Counted from the stretch's first letter, positions 34,327-43,840 are shown. The stretch is 64,000 nt of DNA from an uncultured Clostridia bacterium (GCA_934454145.1 CAKSFT010000009.1:78054-142053), one strand, 5' to 3'. Notes: a model not told the origin generated them from the sequence alone. Translations and numbers: made by a program.

Positions 34327-34473
34327 ATGAATAAGTATATGATAACACATTTCCCTCCTTTTGTCAAGTCCTTTTTGAAAATAATTATTTATCGTTTTTC
34401 GATAAATAATTATTGACATTTGTTATGTTGTGTGATATACTGTAAAAAAAACACAGAAAAGAGGTAATCTCAT

Positions 34474-35535
34474 ATGAAAAAATATTGTCTGACAATATCG
34501 TGTATTCTTCTCATTGTGTACAGCGCACTCTGCATCACCGTCGCTGCTTTGTGCAAAAGCATTGTCTATCCCATTTTTGCACTCCATATCCTGATAGTGA
34601 CAGCCGCCGCGGTGTGCGCTGCGGTGTTTTCCGCAAACCGCCCAAAACCGCAGAATATCATCGAGAAAATCGCATCATACGCCGTTCTTCCGCTTGCGAT
34701 AATATTCAGTGTTTCACATGCCATGGCGGCAGATGTGTCCATACACCTCTGGGGCAGCTTCATCATCGCGGCGGCGGTCACAATATGCGCAATCCTTGCA
34801 ATGCTTTTCTCCGTCACCTCAAAACCCGGCAAATATATATTGCTCTCGCTGTGCTCCGGGGTCATATCCCTTTGTGCATTGATTGCCTTTCTCGCCGGCA
34901 TGCTTTCTTACAACATATGTGACACGAAAAAATCCCCCGGCGGAACCTTCACCGCCATAATCTGCAAGCGTTTCAGCGATTCAATGGTTGCCACAGTCCA
35001 AAACAGCGGCATAAACCTGGGGTTTGCAAAAATCGTGCCTGCATCAAGCATTATTTATGAATCGGCGATGCACTATGGCAATTCACCAAAGAAGATTGAA
35101 GTAACGTGGAAAAACGACTATATTCTCCTCATAAACGGCGAGGAATACAGCGCATTGTCAACATATGCCGGCATAGGCGCATATATACCCGAACGCAACC
35201 CCGACTATTACACCGATTCACATGGCGGTTTTTTGGGCGACGGCACGATGATTTCCGTCTTTAACCTTTCCCCCGAGGAAGAAGCCACGGTTCTTTCCGA
35301 CATAGACGCCAACCAATCCTGGCAGACATATGATTCTGTCACAGACTGGATGACGCGCGCAATTACGTTTGAAAATGAAGATATTTTGAACGGAATAACC
35401 ACAGGGTATTATGTTTTCTTTGACAAGCAAACCGGCTCGCACGAAATCCCCGTTGACTCAGTGTCATATAATTATGTATATGCTCTGTACTCCGCCCCGG
35501 AACACAAGCTTTATCTTGTCGATTTTGACACATAA
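34474..35535 (+). CDS. Hypothetical membrane protein with soluble C-terminal domain
   Basis: 353 residues. Four hydrophobic segments in the first 150 residues (for example LTISCILLIVYSALCITV and LLSLCSGVISLCALIAFLAG), then a soluble domain starting DTKKSPGGTFTAIICKR. The SPGGTF start and strand pattern recall DUF5412-like domains, but I cannot assign it. Late acidic part and a C-terminal VSYNYVYALYS. AAAGAGGT site. Single gene between tRNA-Gly and metK, convergent with metK. Confidence 0.65.
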   Translation: MKKYCLTISCILLIVYSALCITVAALCKSIVYPIFALHILIVTAAAVCAAVFSANRPKPQNIIEKIASYAVLPLAIIFSVSHAMAADVSIHLWGSFIIAAAVTICAILAMLFSVTSKPGKYILLSLCSGVISLCALIAFLAGMLSYNICDTKKSPGGTFTAIICKRFSDSMVATVQNSGINLGFAKIVPASSIIYESAMHYGNSPKKIEVTWKNDYILLINGEEYSALSTYAGIGAYIPERNPDYYTDSHGGFLGDGTMISVFNLSPEEEATVLSDIDANQSWQTYDSVTDWMTRAITFENEDILNGITTGYYVFFDKQTGSHEIPVDSVSYNYVYALYSAPEHKLYLVDFDT

Positions 35536-35640
35536 CATCAGGGAATATAAAAAAACTCCGGAACGCAAGAAAAGAAGTAAATCACACACTATAGAAAATA
35601 CAATTGTTACAGTTTTGTTTTATTATGGCAGAAAAATCGA

Positions 35641-35685
35641 AGGCTGTATAAAAAGTCAATTGACTTTTTATACAGCCTCTCTTTC
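35641..35685. terminator. Bidirectional terminator between the membrane-protein gene and metK
   Basis: A 38-base palindrome (AGGCTGTATAAAAAGTCAA and its complement, 35641-35678) nearly identical in design to the one after fba. Confidence 0.85.
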
Positions 35686-35690
35686 TTGGT

Positions 35691-36872
35691 TTACATAAAC
35701 ATCTTTTTAAGCTCTTCCGCCTTGTCGGTCTTTTCCCACAAAACGCCCAAATCTTCACGTCCCATGTGACCGTATGCAGAAAGCTGTTTGTATATCGGTT
35801 TCTTCAAGTCCAGCGCCTTGATAATTGCATCAGGGCGGAGGTCAAACACCTTCTCAACAGCGTCCACAATAGCCTCGTCCGAAACCTTCCCCGTCCCAAA
35901 GGTGTCTGCCATCACCGAAACGGGGTGCGCCACGCCGATTGCATATGCAAGCTGAATTTCGCACTTGTCCGCCAAGCCCGCCGCGACAACGTTCTTCGCC
36001 ACCCAGCGTGCTGCGTATGCCGCAGAACGGTCAACCTTCGACGGGTCCTTGCCCGAAAAAGCGCCGCCGCCGTGCCTTGCATATCCGCCGTATGTGTCAA
36101 CAATGATTTTTCTGCCGGTCAAGCCGCTGTCGCCCTGCGGCCCCCCAACCACAAATCTGCCGGTAGGGTTTACAAAATACTTTGTTGATTCGCTAAGCAA
36201 ATTTGCAGGAATCGTTGTCTTTATGACATGTTCTATGATATCTTTTTTTATCTTTGACAGTTCAACATCGGGGGAGTGCTGCGACGACACCACAACAGTG
36301 TCCACCGATACCGGTTTACCGTCCTCATAAAGCACTGTGACCTGTGTTTTTCCGTCCGGGCGCAAATAGTCCAGCGTTCCGTCTTTTCTCACTTCTGTCA
36401 GCTTTTTTGCCAGCTTGTGCGCAAGAGAAATCGGCAGCGGCATAAGCTCCGGTGTTTCGTTGCATGCATAGCCAAACATCATTCCCTGGTCGCCCGCGCC
36501 CGCCATTTCCGAGTCCGCGTCGATTCCTTCTTTGCTTTCCAGCCCTTCGTCCACGCCCATCGCGATGTCGGGCGACTGCTCATCTATCGAGGTCAGCACC
36601 GCGCATGTATTGCCGTCAAAGCCATATTTTGCACGGTCATATCCAATTTCCAAAACCACATTTCTTGCCACCTTCGGGAAATCCACATAACATTTTGTGG
36701 TTATCTCCCCCATTATTGACACAACGCCTGTTGTGCAGGTGGTTTCACACGCGACTCTCGCGTCGGGGTCTTTCTTGAGGATTTCGTCCAAAATCGCATC
36801 CGAAATACGGTCGCATATCTTGTCCGGGTGCCCCTCCGTAACAGATTCTGATGTAAACAACATCTTCGACAT
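35691..36872 (-). CDS. metK: S-adenosylmethionine synthetase
   Basis: 393 residues. MSKMLFTSESVTEGHPDKICD start, metal/phosphate motifs GAGDQGMMFGYA near residue 115 and GGGAFSGKDPSKVDRSAAY near 265. It makes SAM from methionine and ATP. AAAGGAC site. No SAM riboswitch fold is visible in the short leader; a sigma-A promoter lies about 72 bases upstream of the ATG and overlaps the stop codon of lexA. Confidence 0.98.
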   Translation of the reverse strand: MSKMLFTSESVTEGHPDKICDRISDAILDEILKKDPDARVACETTCTTGVVSIMGEITTKCYVDFPKVARNVVLEIGYDRAKYGFDGNTCAVLTSIDEQSPDIAMGVDEGLESKEGIDADSEMAGAGDQGMMFGYACNETPELMPLPISLAHKLAKKLTEVRKDGTLDYLRPDGKTQVTVLYEDGKPVSVDTVVVSSQHSPDVELSKIKKDIIEHVIKTTIPANLLSESTKYFVNPTGRFVVGGPQGDSGLTGRKIIVDTYGGYARHGGGAFSGKDPSKVDRSAAYAARWVAKNVVAAGLADKCEIQLAYAIGVAHPVSVMADTFGTGKVSDEAIVDAVEKVFDLRPDAIIKALDLKKPIYKQLSAYGHMGREDLGVLWEKTDKAEELKKMFM

Positions 36873-36943
36873 AATATCAGTCCTTTCTTTTTTTGCGCCC
36901 AAACAGGGCAACATTCTAAAGGCTCCGTACCGGAACCCTACTC

Positions 36944-36972
36944 ATTATAACAGCTTTTTCGGCATTTGTCTA
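36944..36972 (-). promoter_or_regulatory. Sigma-A promoter of metK
   Basis: Minus strand TAGACA (36967-36972), 17-base spacer, TATAAT (36944-36949). The -35 box shares its first bases with the lexA stop codon. Confidence 0.75.
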
Positions 36973-37593
36973 CAGTTTACGGAAAACTCCCACAACTTTT
37001 CCCAAAATTGCAACCTCATTCAGGATAATAGGCTCCATATAGTCATTCTCTGGTTGCAATCTGAAATGTCCCTTTTCTTTATAAAAGGTTTTGACCGTCG
37101 CGTTTTCGCCGTCCACCAATGCGACAACAATATCGCCGTTTACGGCGGTCGGCTGGCGCTGTACAATGATAAAATCGCCGTCCAGAATCGCAGCATTAAT
37201 CATTGATTCCCCTTCAACCTTCAGCATAAACAAATCCTTGTTGTTTGCAAAATCCATAGGCAGCGGAAATGTGTCGGTTATGTCCTCCACCGCCGTAATC
37301 GGCACGCCCGCCGTCACGCGCCCATACACCGGCACATCAATATATTTGTCGGAATTATAGTCAATGTGTGACGGAAATTCCTTCCCGACAACCATGATAG
37401 AACGGTTTTTTGACGCGTCTCTGATGATTTTGCCGTGATTCTCAAGCTTTTTCAGGCGCGCGTGTATAGTCGCCGTAGAGCTGAGCCCCACAGCTTCGCA
37501 GATTTCACGCACCGACGGCGGAAAACCCTTTTCCTCCAATTGTTTTTCAATAAAATCCAGAATTTCATAATCCTTTCCGGACAGCTCTGCCAT
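36970..37593 (-). CDS. lexA: LexA repressor
   Basis: 207 residues. N-terminal winged helix (FPPSVREICEAVGLSSTATIHARL); self-cleavage site at Ala95-Gly96 in VTAGVPI; catalytic Ser130 in VEGESM and Lys168 in ATVKTF. LexA represses DNA damage genes and cuts itself when RecA filaments form. ATG with CGGAGG site; the longer open frame is unsupported. Confidence 0.96.
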   Translation of the reverse strand: MAELSGKDYEILDFIEKQLEEKGFPPSVREICEAVGLSSTATIHARLKKLENHGKIIRDASKNRSIMVVGKEFPSHIDYNSDKYIDVPVYGRVTAGVPITAVEDITDTFPLPMDFANNKDLFMLKVEGESMINAAILDGDFIIVQRQPTAVNGDIVVALVDGENATVKTFYKEKGHFRLQPENDYMEPIILNEVAILGKVVGVFRKL

Positions 37594-37649
37594 ATAAACA
37601 CCTCCGAAATTTTTCAGACCGCAACGCACGCAATCTTCATTCTGTTTTC

Positions 37650-37678
37650 ATTATAACACACATTTTCAAAAAAATCAA
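37650..37678 (-). promoter_or_regulatory. Sigma-A promoter of lexA
   Basis: Minus strand TTGATT (37673-37678), 17-base spacer, TATAAT (37650-37655). Confidence 0.75.
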
Positions 37679-37688
37679 ACAAATGTTT
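37677..37688 (-). promoter_or_regulatory. Possible LexA (SOS) box at the lexA promoter
   Basis: AAACATTTGTTT on the minus strand is a degenerate match to the Gram-positive GAACnnnnGTTC box and touches the -35 box, where autorepression would act. The outer G/C of the consensus are replaced, so this is weak. Confidence 0.35.
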
Positions 37689-37797
37689 TATTTTTTTGGA
37701 TTTTTTTTATTTTTTGTCAAAATGAAGAAAAGAATCGTGCCAAAACGTGTTTCGTTTGTCACGATTCTTTAAAATCCAAAAAAATTTCAGCCGTGCC

Positions 37798-38658
37798 TTA
37801 TACTCCGCTGTATGCAGAGAATCCCCCGTCCACCGGGACAACAACACCGTCCACAAAGCCCGACGCATCGTCATTCAAAAGCCACAGCAGTGTGCCTATC
37901 AGCTCTTCGGCATCGCCGAATCTGTTCATCGGTGTTGCGGCAAGGATTTTTTCCGTTCTCGGTGTCGGTTCTCCTTTGTCGTCAAAGAGCAGCGCCCTGT
38001 TCTGGTTTGTCACAAAAAATCCCGGCGCAATCGCATTTACCCTTATGCCGACTCTCGAAAAATGAACGGCAAGCCATTGTGTGAAGTTTGAAACAGCCGC
38101 TTTTGCACCGCTGTATGCCGGTATTTTGGTCAACGGACAGAATGCATTCATGGAAGAAATGTTTATGATGTTTCCTTTGCCGTTTTCTGCCATATCTTTT
38201 GCAAAAACCTGTGTCGGGATAAGCGTGCCCAAAAAGTTGAGGTTAAACACAAATTCAATGCCCGACGGGTCAAGGTCAAAGAAGGTTATGAGGTCTTTGC
38301 TGTCCTTCAAATCCTCCGGGTCAAGATATTCTTTTGTCGTTGTGCCCTTGGGGTTGTTTCCGCCCGCGCCGTTTATCAGAATGTCACATTTGCCGAAATC
38401 CTTCATGATTTCTTCGCGCACATTCTTCATTTCCTCCGGCTTCAGCACATTTGCCGCATACCCCTTTGCACAGCCGCCGTCCGCATTGATTTTTTCCGCA
38501 ACCGCGTCTGCGGCTTCCTTCCTCAGGTCCAGCACGGCAACCTTTGCGCCGCATTTGCCGATTGCCTCCGCAAACATGCCGCACAAAACTCCGCCTCCGC
38601 CTGTCACAACAACCGTTTTCCCTTTCAAATCCAAATCAAAAGGCAATTTCATATACAT
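37798..38658 (-). CDS. uxuB: SDR-family D-mannonate/fructuronate oxidoreductase (UxuB/YjmF-like)
   Basis: 286 residues. Rossmann motif VVVTGGGGVLCGMFAEAIG near residue 17, NGAGG near 95, catalytic SSM...YSGAK (Tyr-x-x-x-Lys near 178). The long form with the PEDLKDSKDLITFFDLD insert is typical of the short-chain enzymes that reduce D-fructuronate to D-mannonate. It directly follows uxuA (mannonate dehydratase), supporting this assignment over a generic gluconate dehydrogenase. Several starts are close together (TTG 38661, ATG 38658, ATG 38652); the ATG best spaced from AAAGGA was taken. Confidence 0.85.
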   Translation of the reverse strand: MYMKLPFDLDLKGKTVVVTGGGGVLCGMFAEAIGKCGAKVAVLDLRKEAADAVAEKINADGGCAKGYAANVLKPEEMKNVREEIMKDFGKCDILINGAGGNNPKGTTTKEYLDPEDLKDSKDLITFFDLDPSGIEFVFNLNFLGTLIPTQVFAKDMAENGKGNIINISSMNAFCPLTKIPAYSGAKAAVSNFTQWLAVHFSRVGIRVNAIAPGFFVTNQNRALLFDDKGEPTPRTEKILAATPMNRFGDAEELIGTLLWLLNDDASGFVDGVVVPVDGGFSAYSGV

Positions 38659-38673
38659 CAAACCTCTTTCCTT

Positions 38674-39714
38674 TTATTTACACTCTTTTTCCAATGTTTC
38701 CCATATTCCGTTTATATACACCGCACCCAGCGCCCTGTCAAACAAGCCATAGCCGGGCCTGCCGGTTTCTCCCCAAATCATGCGCCCATGGTCGGGGCGT
38801 ATATATCCGTCAAATCCATGGTCAAAATACGCCTTGACAATTTTCTCGATGTCAAGAGAACCGTATTCCGACTTGTGTGCCGCTTCTTCAAAGCATTTTT
38901 CGCCCGTTATCTTCACATTTCTTATATGTGCAAAATGAATCCTGTCACAGAAGGTATTCACCATATCCACAATGTCATTTGCAGGGTCAACGCCAAGCGA
39001 ACCGGAACATAATGTCAACCCGTTGTATGGGCTGTCATAAAGCTTTAAGAATCTTTCGATGTTCTTTTTGTTTGTGATGATTCTCGGCAGACCAAAGATG
39101 CTCCAGGGCGGGTCGTCGGGGTGTATCGCCATCTTAACCTTGACTTCTTCCGCAACCTTTATGACACGGTCAAGAAAATACTTCAGGTTGTCCCACAAAT
39201 CCTCATCGGTTATGCTCTGATACTTTTCCAGAAGCGCTTTCATGCCCTCTTTTGTATAGCTTGCATCCCAGCCCGGCAGCGACAAATCACCTGTCAGCGG
39301 ATTCATAGCCCTGACTGCTTCCTCCTTGTATATCAGTGCATTTGAACCGTCGGGAAGAGTGTACGCAAGGTCAGAGCGCGTCCAGTCAAACACCGGCATA
39401 AAGTTGTAGCACACACAGTCTATACCTGCCTTTGCAAGGTTTCTGAGGGTTGTGCAATAATTTTCTATGTAGCGGTCACGGTCGCCGTCACCCGTTTTTA
39501 TGTCCTCGTGCACAGGCACGCTCTCTATGACAGAAAGCTCCAGCCCTGCCGACTCCACTTCATTTTTCAGCTCCATTATCCGTTCATATCCCCATGCCTC
39601 GCCGACAGGGATATCATATATTGCCGAAACAATGCCCGTCATGCCCGGAATCTGCCTTATTTTTTCAAGGGTAACCGGGTCGTCTTTTCCATACCACCTA
39701 AAAGTCATTTTCAT
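38674..39714 (-). CDS. uxuA: Mannonate dehydratase
   Basis: 346 residues. TIM-barrel enzyme of the UxuA family: MTFRWYGKDDPVTLEKIRQIPG start, AIHPDDPPW near residue 200, LCSGSLGVD near 240, HFAHIRN near 260 and RPDHGR near 306 include the metal and catalytic residues. It dehydrates D-mannonate to 2-keto-3-deoxygluconate. Start with GGAGA site; the 40 codons upstream do not fit. The operon has no uronate isomerase (uxaC) or KDG kinase/aldolase in view, so those steps must be elsewhere. Confidence 0.95.
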   Translation of the reverse strand: MKMTFRWYGKDDPVTLEKIRQIPGMTGIVSAIYDIPVGEAWGYERIMELKNEVESAGLELSVIESVPVHEDIKTGDGDRDRYIENYCTTLRNLAKAGIDCVCYNFMPVFDWTRSDLAYTLPDGSNALIYKEEAVRAMNPLTGDLSLPGWDASYTKEGMKALLEKYQSITDEDLWDNLKYFLDRVIKVAEEVKVKMAIHPDDPPWSIFGLPRIITNKKNIERFLKLYDSPYNGLTLCSGSLGVDPANDIVDMVNTFCDRIHFAHIRNVKITGEKCFEEAAHKSEYGSLDIEKIVKAYFDHGFDGYIRPDHGRMIWGETGRPGYGLFDRALGAVYINGIWETLEKECK

Positions 39715-39764
39715 AAAAAAATCTCCATTCCGCCGCCATGCACCGGCACAAATATAATAAATAT

Positions 39765-39819
39765 CTCTTATCCGCATGGCAACGGGTGATAAGAGGTTTT
39801 GCCCTTTTAGGGGGCAAAA
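39765..39819 (-). other. Two intercistronic hairpins upstream of uxuA
   Basis: CTCTTATC...GATAAGAG (39765-39794) and TTTTGCCC...GGGGCAAAA (39797-39819). They sit in the only sizeable gap (139 bases) of the sugar operon. Neither has a proper T-run on the minus strand, so RNA processing or partial termination is possible. Confidence 0.45.
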
Positions 39820-39853
39820 AATGTTAACGCACAAATCCCTTTTGCGGAAAATG

Positions 39854-40843
39854 TTATATCATTATTTCCCGCGAATTATTTTTTGCGCTCTCATAAAAAC
39901 TCAAAAGCGCCTTTGTCGAATTTTCTGCGTCAGCAAGTGTCGGGTATTCGCCGCCATTATAGAAATTGTCAATAACAAAAGTGTGGCTGTTGCCCCAATA
40001 TTTCTTCCCGGCGTACTTTTCCCCGTTTTTTGCCACCACCGTCACATCACCGTTTTCCACCCTGTAAAGGCGGTCATCGGCATATCGCAGCAGTATGTTT
40101 TCAAACTGGAGTTCCAGCCGCATCGGAAGATTTGAAACATACCCGTTAGTAGCATAATAACACACATTTGCGCCATTTGCAAGATAAAAAATTGCATCTG
40201 CCGTATCTTCTGCCTCTATGACCCCCGAAAGAGTCTTGTTTGATATGCTCCCCACGACACTTTTTATGTCCCCGGCAAGGTAAGAAACAAGGTCTATAAG
40301 GTGCACCGCCTGGTTAATCAGCACTCCGCCGCCTTCTGTTTCCCACTTGCCGCGCCAGGCGTCCTGTTCATAATATTCGCGGTCACGATGCCATGTCATG
40401 GCGGCAAATCCGCCTATGAGGCTGCCGAGGCTTTTGTCCTCGCGGACAATCCGCTTAAACTCGGACACGGCTGTGTTCATGCGGTTTTGCAGCATTACAC
40501 ACACCTTTTTGCCGTCCAGCTTTTTCTGCATTTTGCAAAACCTCGGGAGGCTGATTGCCGCCGGTTTTTCCAAAACGATGTCTTTATCTGCCTCTGCCGC
40601 GGCGATTGCCATGGTGTCATGCAGATAATGTGGTGTACATATATGCACAGAATCCACCGCCGCGTCCTTCAGGACATCTTCAAAACTGTAAAACGCCTTA
40701 CACCCGTACTTTTCGGCATATCGGTCTGCGCGCTCCTTCACAATGTCGCACACAGCATAAAGCTCAGCATTGTCCGCCGCGCGGATTGCTTCGGCGTGAA
40801 TCGGGCCGATATTGCCGCACCCGACAACACATGCATTTTTCAT
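39854..40843 (-). CDS. Gfo/Idh/MocA family NAD(P)-dependent oxidoreductase
   Basis: 329 residues. Rossmann CVVGCGNIGPIHAEAI at the N-terminus, the EKPAAIS catalytic-lysine motif near residue 95, and GGGVLINQAVHLIDLV near 175 with the proton-relay His. Enzymes of this family oxidise or reduce a sugar hydroxyl, often at C2 or C3. It begins 3 bases after the stop of the isomerase-like gene and is coupled to it. Confidence 0.9.
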   Translation of the reverse strand: MKNACVVGCGNIGPIHAEAIRAADNAELYAVCDIVKERADRYAEKYGCKAFYSFEDVLKDAAVDSVHICTPHYLHDTMAIAAAEADKDIVLEKPAAISLPRFCKMQKKLDGKKVCVMLQNRMNTAVSEFKRIVREDKSLGSLIGGFAAMTWHRDREYYEQDAWRGKWETEGGGVLINQAVHLIDLVSYLAGDIKSVVGSISNKTLSGVIEAEDTADAIFYLANGANVCYYATNGYVSNLPMRLELQFENILLRYADDRLYRVENGDVTVVAKNGEKYAGKKYWGNSHTFVIDNFYNGGEYPTLADAENSTKALLSFYESAKNNSREIMI

Positions 40844-40845
40844 GT

Positions 40846-41607
40846 TTAGTTAAACCCCTTTGTTTTCAGATTGTTATAGCTTGTTTCCAGGCACTTAAAC
40901 GGGTCGCCGTTGTCGCAGGTGTCCTGTTCCACCAGGGCATATTCCGCGTCACTCTCAAAAGAGGCGGCAATGATGTCGTCCCAGTCAAGGTTGCCTTCCA
41001 TAACCTCGCATATTGCCGGGGCATTGTTCTTGACCTTCAGGTCTTTAAAATGAATCATCTTGATTCTTTTTGAATTTTTTCTGATAAATTCTGCCGGGTT
41101 GATTCCCGCAACCGCAAGCCAATATACATCTATGATAAAATCAAACTCGCCGTTTTCCAGGAAATAATCCATCAGATATTTCCCGTTTATTTTTTTAAAT
41201 TCGATTGCATGATTGTGATATACAAAGTTCAGCCCGTTTTCCTTGAGTTTTCTCGCAATTTTGTTCAAATCCTCGGTGATGTTTTTCGCCTGCTGTGCAG
41301 TGTTCACCCCGTCCCATGTCGGGATTGCGCCCAACCCGGCATACTTGCAGCCGCATGTCTTGTGGAAATCAATCATAAAGTCCATTTTGTCGGTGTATTC
41401 GTTGTATGCCCTGTGTGTACATGCCACGGTCAGTCCGTACTTGTCGCATACTCTTTTTATTTCCTTCGGGTCCAGGTTGCCGACGGCAGAAAGCTGAACC
41501 ACTTTGTAGCCGATTTTTGCAACCTTTTCCATGCTTTCTTCAAAATCTTCTATTGTCTGGGTATAATCTCTTACAGTAAAAAGCTGTGCACCTATTCTCT
41601 TGTCCAT
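40846..41607 (-). CDS. Sugar phosphate isomerase/epimerase-like TIM-barrel protein
   Basis: 253 residues, IolE/xylose-isomerase-like barrel. Metal ligands fit the family: Glu in HNHAIEF near residue 138, Asp in FIIDVYWLAVAG, His in MIHFKDLK and Glu in ALVEQDTC. Members are isomerases, epimerases, dehydratases or eliminases of sugars and keto-inositols. The substrate is unknown. GGAGGAA site. It lies between two oxidoreductases of the Gfo/Idh/MocA family. Confidence 0.85.
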   Translation of the reverse strand: MDKRIGAQLFTVRDYTQTIEDFEESMEKVAKIGYKVVQLSAVGNLDPKEIKRVCDKYGLTVACTHRAYNEYTDKMDFMIDFHKTCGCKYAGLGAIPTWDGVNTAQQAKNITEDLNKIARKLKENGLNFVYHNHAIEFKKINGKYLMDYFLENGEFDFIIDVYWLAVAGINPAEFIRKNSKRIKMIHFKDLKVKNNAPAICEVMEGNLDWDDIIAASFESDAEYALVEQDTCDNGDPFKCLETSYNNLKTKGFN

Positions 41608-41623
41608 TTTTCTTCCTCCGTTC

Positions 41624-42784
41624 TCAATATGTTCCGTTCAAATCCGCAACAGCCGCCTTTTTGACTGTCTTTCTTTTTGAAGTCTTGATTCTCTCCTGCA
41701 AAAGCTTGTAAAATTCATCATGCGGAAAATTCTTCACGTCTGCCCAGCCGCCTGTCCACGCCGAATAGTGGATTGCGTTTGAAATCGTAAGTCCGCGTAT
41801 CCCTTCGATGCCCGGTGCCAAAAGCGGTGCGTCCTCGTTGACCGCCTTCACAAAATTCTTCAAAATCCCCACATGCTGTTCTCCCTGCTGATAAACCGGG
41901 ATTTCGCAATTCCACCACTCAAGATTGCCGAAAACGCCGTCATGGTGTTTGTTATATTCCCTTTCGGATTCTACATTGCGGCGGAAGGTCATTTTGCCGT
42001 CCTCTATGACAATACGCCCCATATCAGCCGAAACCTCCAGGCGGTTTGTCCCCGGCGTTTCACCGGTTGATGTGATATAAACCCCCGTCATGCCGTTGTC
42101 ATACTGCATAAATGCCGTCACATCGTCCTCAACCTCAATGTCATAATATTTGCCGAAAGAAACATGCGACATGATTTTGTCCGGCATGCCAAACATCCAC
42201 TGCCACAAGTCCAGCTGATGCGGATTCTGGTTTATAAGCGTTCCGCCGCCCTCGTCTGCCCAGGTTGAACGCCATGCACTGCTGTCATGATAGCTTTGCG
42301 GACGGTACCAGTCGGTGATTATCCAGTTCACTCTCTTGATATTCCCCAGCTGACCCTCTGCAATCATCTTGCGCAGCTTCTGATAAAGCGTGTTTGTGCG
42401 CTGATTATACATGATTCCGAATATTTTATCCGATTTTTCAGCCGCCTCGTTCATTTCCATAACCTGCTTGGTATAAACTCCTGCCGGTTTTTCTGTTATG
42501 ACATGCAAGCCTGCGTTGAATCCGTCAATCGCCATCTGCGGATGAAAATAGTGCGGCACGGCAATTATGATTGCGTCAACCGCTCCGCTTAAAAGCATTT
42601 TTTTGTAATCATCAAAAAACTCCACATCGGGATATGTTTTTTGGCAAAATTCCTCCCTCTCGGGCGAGATGTCGCAAAGCGCACCAAGCACCATGCCCGG
42701 CACCTTGCCGCCGGAAATATTTGCCGCATGCACAGAGCCCATGTTTCCGACTCCGATAATTCCCATTCTGATATCCTTGCTCAT
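41624..42784 (-). CDS. Gfo/Idh/MocA family oxidoreductase
   Basis: 386 residues. MGIIGVGNMGSVHAANI Rossmann motif, TEKPAGVYTKQ near residue 98 with the catalytic Lys, and DEGGGTLINQNPHQLDLW near 180 with the His. It is longer than its neighbour because of an extra part with WWNCEIPVY near 290 and a basic C-terminal tail. Clearly a separate paralogue; a two-step oxidation/reduction on the same substrate is possible. Confidence 0.9.
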   Translation of the reverse strand: MSKDIRMGIIGVGNMGSVHAANISGGKVPGMVLGALCDISPEREEFCQKTYPDVEFFDDYKKMLLSGAVDAIIIAVPHYFHPQMAIDGFNAGLHVITEKPAGVYTKQVMEMNEAAEKSDKIFGIMYNQRTNTLYQKLRKMIAEGQLGNIKRVNWIITDWYRPQSYHDSSAWRSTWADEGGGTLINQNPHQLDLWQWMFGMPDKIMSHVSFGKYYDIEVEDDVTAFMQYDNGMTGVYITSTGETPGTNRLEVSADMGRIVIEDGKMTFRRNVESEREYNKHHDGVFGNLEWWNCEIPVYQQGEQHVGILKNFVKAVNEDAPLLAPGIEGIRGLTISNAIHYSAWTGGWADVKNFPHDEFYKLLQERIKTSKRKTVKKAAVADLNGTY

Positions 42785-42811
42785 TTTTCTCTCTCCTTCT
42801 GCCTTGCGGCG

Positions 42812-43663
42812 TTATATTTGATTTAATATGTTCATCAAAGAATCATATGCCAGTGTGAATTTTTCGGGTGTGCTCCCCTCAAGCGAAGTCATCTTGTCGT
42901 CAATCTCCAGATTTTCCAGCCCCTTAAAGCTGCCCAGATGCGGCTCGAGACTCAGAAATCCTTTGTATCCGCGCTGTTTCAGAGCCCTCAGAACCTCTTT
43001 CACATTCCCCGCACCAAAGCCCGCCGGTACAACCGAACCGTCCGGCAAAGCGTCTTTTATGTGCACATACACCACATAATCCTTTAGCATCTTATACCCC
43101 TGCGGATAAACCTCTTGTCCGCACTGCACAAAGTTTGCCGGGTCAAAAACCGCCCTGAGCGACTCTGAGCCGACAGCCTCCAGAATCTCCAGGCACCGCG
43201 GTGCAATGTCGCCGTAGATGTTCTTTTCATTTTCATGCAAAAGCATAATTCCGTTTTTCTCCGCGAGCTTTGTCATTTCCTTCATACGATATATCACTTC
43301 GCCGCGGTATTTCTCCGGTTTTTCCCCCTCCGGCATAAAGAAGCTGAAAACCCTTATGTACTTTGTCCCCAAAGTCTTTGCAATCTCAATCATATTCGAA
43401 AGCAAATCCATATGTGCCGAAAAATCGTCATTTATGCCGATTTTCCCAATCGGCGAACCGATGGAGGACACGCTGATTCCGTATTTTGTCATCTTTTCTT
43501 TCAGGCTCTTTACTTCGTCACAGTTCAGCTCTGAGATGTTTTTTCCGTCTATTCCGCGCGGCTCAAAATATTTTATTCCAAGCTTGTTCAGGTGTTCAAA
43601 CTGCTGTTCCACATTCTGCGAAATCTCGTCCGAAAACCCGGTTATTACAAAATTACCGTCCAT
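42812..43663 (-). CDS. Sugar phosphate isomerase/epimerase-like TIM-barrel protein
   Basis: 283 residues. Metal-ligand positions: Glu in LLHENEKNIYG near residue 150, Asp in AVFDPANFVQ near 182, His in YVHIKDAL near 208 and Glu in LSLEPHLG near 245. First gene of the sugar operon. ATG behind AAAGGAAAG; the 23 upstream codons are not supported. The second paralogue of this family in one operon implies successive steps on the same sugar. Confidence 0.85.
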   Translation of the reverse strand: MDGNFVITGFSDEISQNVEQQFEHLNKLGIKYFEPRGIDGKNISELNCDEVKSLKEKMTKYGISVSSIGSPIGKIGINDDFSAHMDLLSNMIEIAKTLGTKYIRVFSFFMPEGEKPEKYRGEVIYRMKEMTKLAEKNGIMLLHENEKNIYGDIAPRCLEILEAVGSESLRAVFDPANFVQCGQEVYPQGYKMLKDYVVYVHIKDALPDGSVVPAGFGAGNVKEVLRALKQRGYKGFLSLEPHLGSFKGLENLEIDDKMTSLEGSTPEKFTLAYDSLMNILNQI

Positions 43664-43840
43664 TTTATATCTTTCCTTTCTTTCCCGAAATTTCAAAATT
43701 GTTTTTGAAACCTCGCGTGTATTTATAAGCACATTATATTACAAAAAATCAAAATATTCTATAGAAATATTGGCAAAAACATTGCAAATATTGACTTTTT
43801 GTGTTATTATATAAAAAAATCGGAATCGAGGGGATTTTTT

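Noticed and set aside
34474..35535. Four-transmembrane protein as a transporter
   Set aside because: Hydrophobic segments are only at the N-terminus and a large soluble domain follows; no transporter motif visible.
36873..36969. SAM riboswitch upstream of metK
   Set aside because: The leader is under 75 bases and has no matching multi-stem fold or aptamer core.
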